Position numbers and translations under genes: made by a program. Positions 54,731 through 55,634 of a stretch of 55,634 nucleotides of DNA are shown here, piece by piece. The first letter of the stretch is position 1. The number at the start of each line of letters is the position of its first letter. Origin of the DNA: Methanomethylovorans sp. (GTDB taxonomy: Archaea; Halobacteriota; Methanosarcinia; Methanosarcinales; Methanosarcinaceae). The stretch spans positions 1 through 55,634 of the forward strand of contig JACIVZ010000003.1 of NCBI GenBank assembly GCA_014361205.1. The letters run 5' to 3'. The notes beneath the pieces are model-generated. The model was not told the DNA's origin. It saw only the letters and a program-made list of their open reading frames with translations, and made no database searches.

Positions 54731-55061
54731 TATTTCACCTTTCTTTTTAAATACTATTGACCTTTACTTTGTTTACTCTTATATCCTCGCTATCGTGGTG
54801 TGAATATATTACAATGATATTCTTCTCAAATTTGTCAGATTATGCATGACCATGCTTGGATGACCAAACATTGCATTACATAAATGAAGTCCTTTTAGAT
54901 CTGTTCTATTTATTTAATTTATTTAATTTATTTGTTTACATAGAGACTACATAGAGACAGAGACTCGGAAAAAAGTTTTGCAGTGTTCGTCAAACAGGAT
55001 ACATTGATGATACCAGCAGCCATAATTATCAGCTTTACAGCATGTTCCTTTTTCTTCTTTA
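54731..55061. other. AT-rich gap with short tandem repeats
   Basis: The 331 bases between the superoxide reductase and FTR genes hold no recognisable gene. Positions 54910-54933 repeat TTATTTAAT almost three times with a 9-base period. CTTTTTAAATACTATTG near 54743-54760 could be promoter sequence for superoxide reductase. No hairpin with a strong stem was found. Confidence 0.4.
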
Positions 55062-55370
55062 TTAATGGTTCTCTACAGATCCATTTTCCCTGAAAAAAAG
55101 CCCACAATGACAACTACCATTGTTTTTGATCTCTTCTTCATGGTAAACGCATGGACAAATTATCTTTTTATCCTGCTCTACATCACCGGTAATTATCCTG
55201 CATGGACAATATTGCCTGCCAAGTTCATTTCTGTTGTTTGTAAGTCCTTCTATAACTATATTGAGCATTTCTTCATTAGGATTCAAAATAAAGCCTTTTT
55301 TATCAGCATATCGTAATAACCATTCTCTTGTCTTTTCAGGAATATGTTTTTGCTTGACCATATGTTTCAT
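55062..55370 (-). CDS. Ferredoxin:thioredoxin reductase catalytic chain
   Basis: The ~102-residue protein has the FTR catalytic-subunit cysteines: CPCRIITGD, IICPCVYHEEE and SCHCGLFF, three CxC pairs that bind a [4Fe-4S] cluster and the active-site disulfide. It passes electrons from ferredoxin to thioredoxins; methanogens lack the plant variable subunit. The start is uncertain: ATG 55370 (MKHMVKQKH) is chosen, ATG 55361 and ATG 55427 are alternatives; the last adds 19 residues not typical of the family. The upstream 200 bases hold repeats and AT-rich sequence. Confidence 0.82.
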   Translation of the reverse strand: MKHMVKQKHIPEKTREWLLRYADKKGFILNPNEEMLNIVIEGLTNNRNELGRQYCPCRIITGDVEQDKKIICPCVYHEEEIKNNGSCHCGLFFRENGSVENH

Positions 55371-55541
55371 CACACTTTCACACTTTATTCTTCCCCGGAT
55401 TATTAAAGGTTTGGTATAATATCCCATGAAAATATCATTGCTTATGTTTATATGTATTGCGGTTGGTGTCTGCCGAGTTATTATACTTATAACTATCTAA
55501 TCAAAATAATGATAAGTCTAAAATCATTCAACCATGTTTTG

Positions 55542-55580
55542 AAATAACTTTTATTTTAAATTTAAAATAACTTTTATTTT
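55542..55580. repeat. 16-base direct repeat
   Basis: AAATAACTTTTATTTT occurs at 55542-55557 and again at 55565-55580, a period of 23 bases. Both copies lie in the AT-rich right end of the window, after the FTR gene's upstream region. It is too short to call an array. Confidence 0.5.
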
Positions 55581-55634
55581 GAAGAATATTAAAATACTTC
55601 CGATATATTTCTCCTAGAATTGTTTATTTAGTTA

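Noticed and set aside
54910-54933. Possible CRISPR or replication-origin repeat
   Set aside because: The 9-base period is simple AT-rich sequence with no spacers, no cas genes and no initiator gene nearby. No CRISPR array was seen anywhere in the window.

Overview
The window is about 55.6 kb of AT-rich archaeal chromosome from a methanogen, most likely a methylotrophic member of the Methanosarcinaceae. The evidence is the class II (methanogen-type) seryl-tRNA synthetase, a methanogenesis-marker-2 type AIR-synthase-like protein, stand-alone NifB, AhbC of the siroheme-dependent heme route, preQ0 genes for archaeosine, Hel308, a KEOPS Pcc1 subunit, ribosomal proteins eS1 and uS15, a DUF1699 protein (a family I associate with Methanosarcina relatives), archaeal TATA boxes and GGAGG/GGTGA ribosome binding sites. 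Family names are from memory; no searches were run.

Layout. 0-8 kb is accessory: a worn HxlR-type regulator, an HdrD-like Fe-S protein coupled to a DUF523-DUF1722 protein (both lacking expected cysteines), a PepD-like peptidase, a macro-domain protein, a glutamine amidotransferase, two methyltransferases and a small ferredoxin. 8.3-12 kb holds two tandem sodium:solute symporter units, each a ~40-residue membrane microprotein overlapping a symporter, and each with a related leader. 12-18.4 kb: metallo-beta-lactamase-fold protein, DUF2117 protein, small HTH regulator, the wreck of an IS5-like transposase, a GltS-type transporter and hypotheticals. 18.5-22.3 kb: tRNA-Thr(GGT), a chorismate-lyase-like protein, a photolyase that seems to use ACG as start, and small proteins. 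22.3-26.7 kb, minus strand: nifB plus methanogenesis marker 2, then queC-DUF366-queE-queD for preQ0. 26.8-33.3 kb: ferritin-like protein, a cysteine-complete DUF523-DUF1722 paralogue, eS1, SerRS, PanE, family 4 uracil-DNA glycosylase, and a DUF1508 gene with no ATG/GTG/TTG start. 33.3-40.5 kb is a minus-strand run: GlmU-like protein, GlmS, GlmM, GlmU, RecJ/DHH nuclease and Pcc1. 40.7-45.4 kb: uS15, then four single-pass pilin-like membrane proteins after hisS. 45.5-54.2 kb, plus strand: TrpB2, Hel308-HisD, DUF1699, then CobA-HemD and AhbC. The right end has superoxide reductase and a ferredoxin:thioredoxin reductase catalytic chain.

How it works together. The glm run makes UDP-GlcNAc from fructose-6-phosphate. 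queCDE supplies preQ0 for archaeosine in tRNA. cobA-hemD-ahbC turns hydroxymethylbilane into siroheme and on towards heme. NifB beside a methanogenesis marker, with no nifHDK in view, hints at a complex Fe-S cofactor used outside nitrogenase. The least explained parts are the four pilin-like proteins, the symporter/microprotein units with their shared leader, the cysteine-depleted Fe-S pair at 789-2863, and two genes whose best start codons are ACG and ATA.
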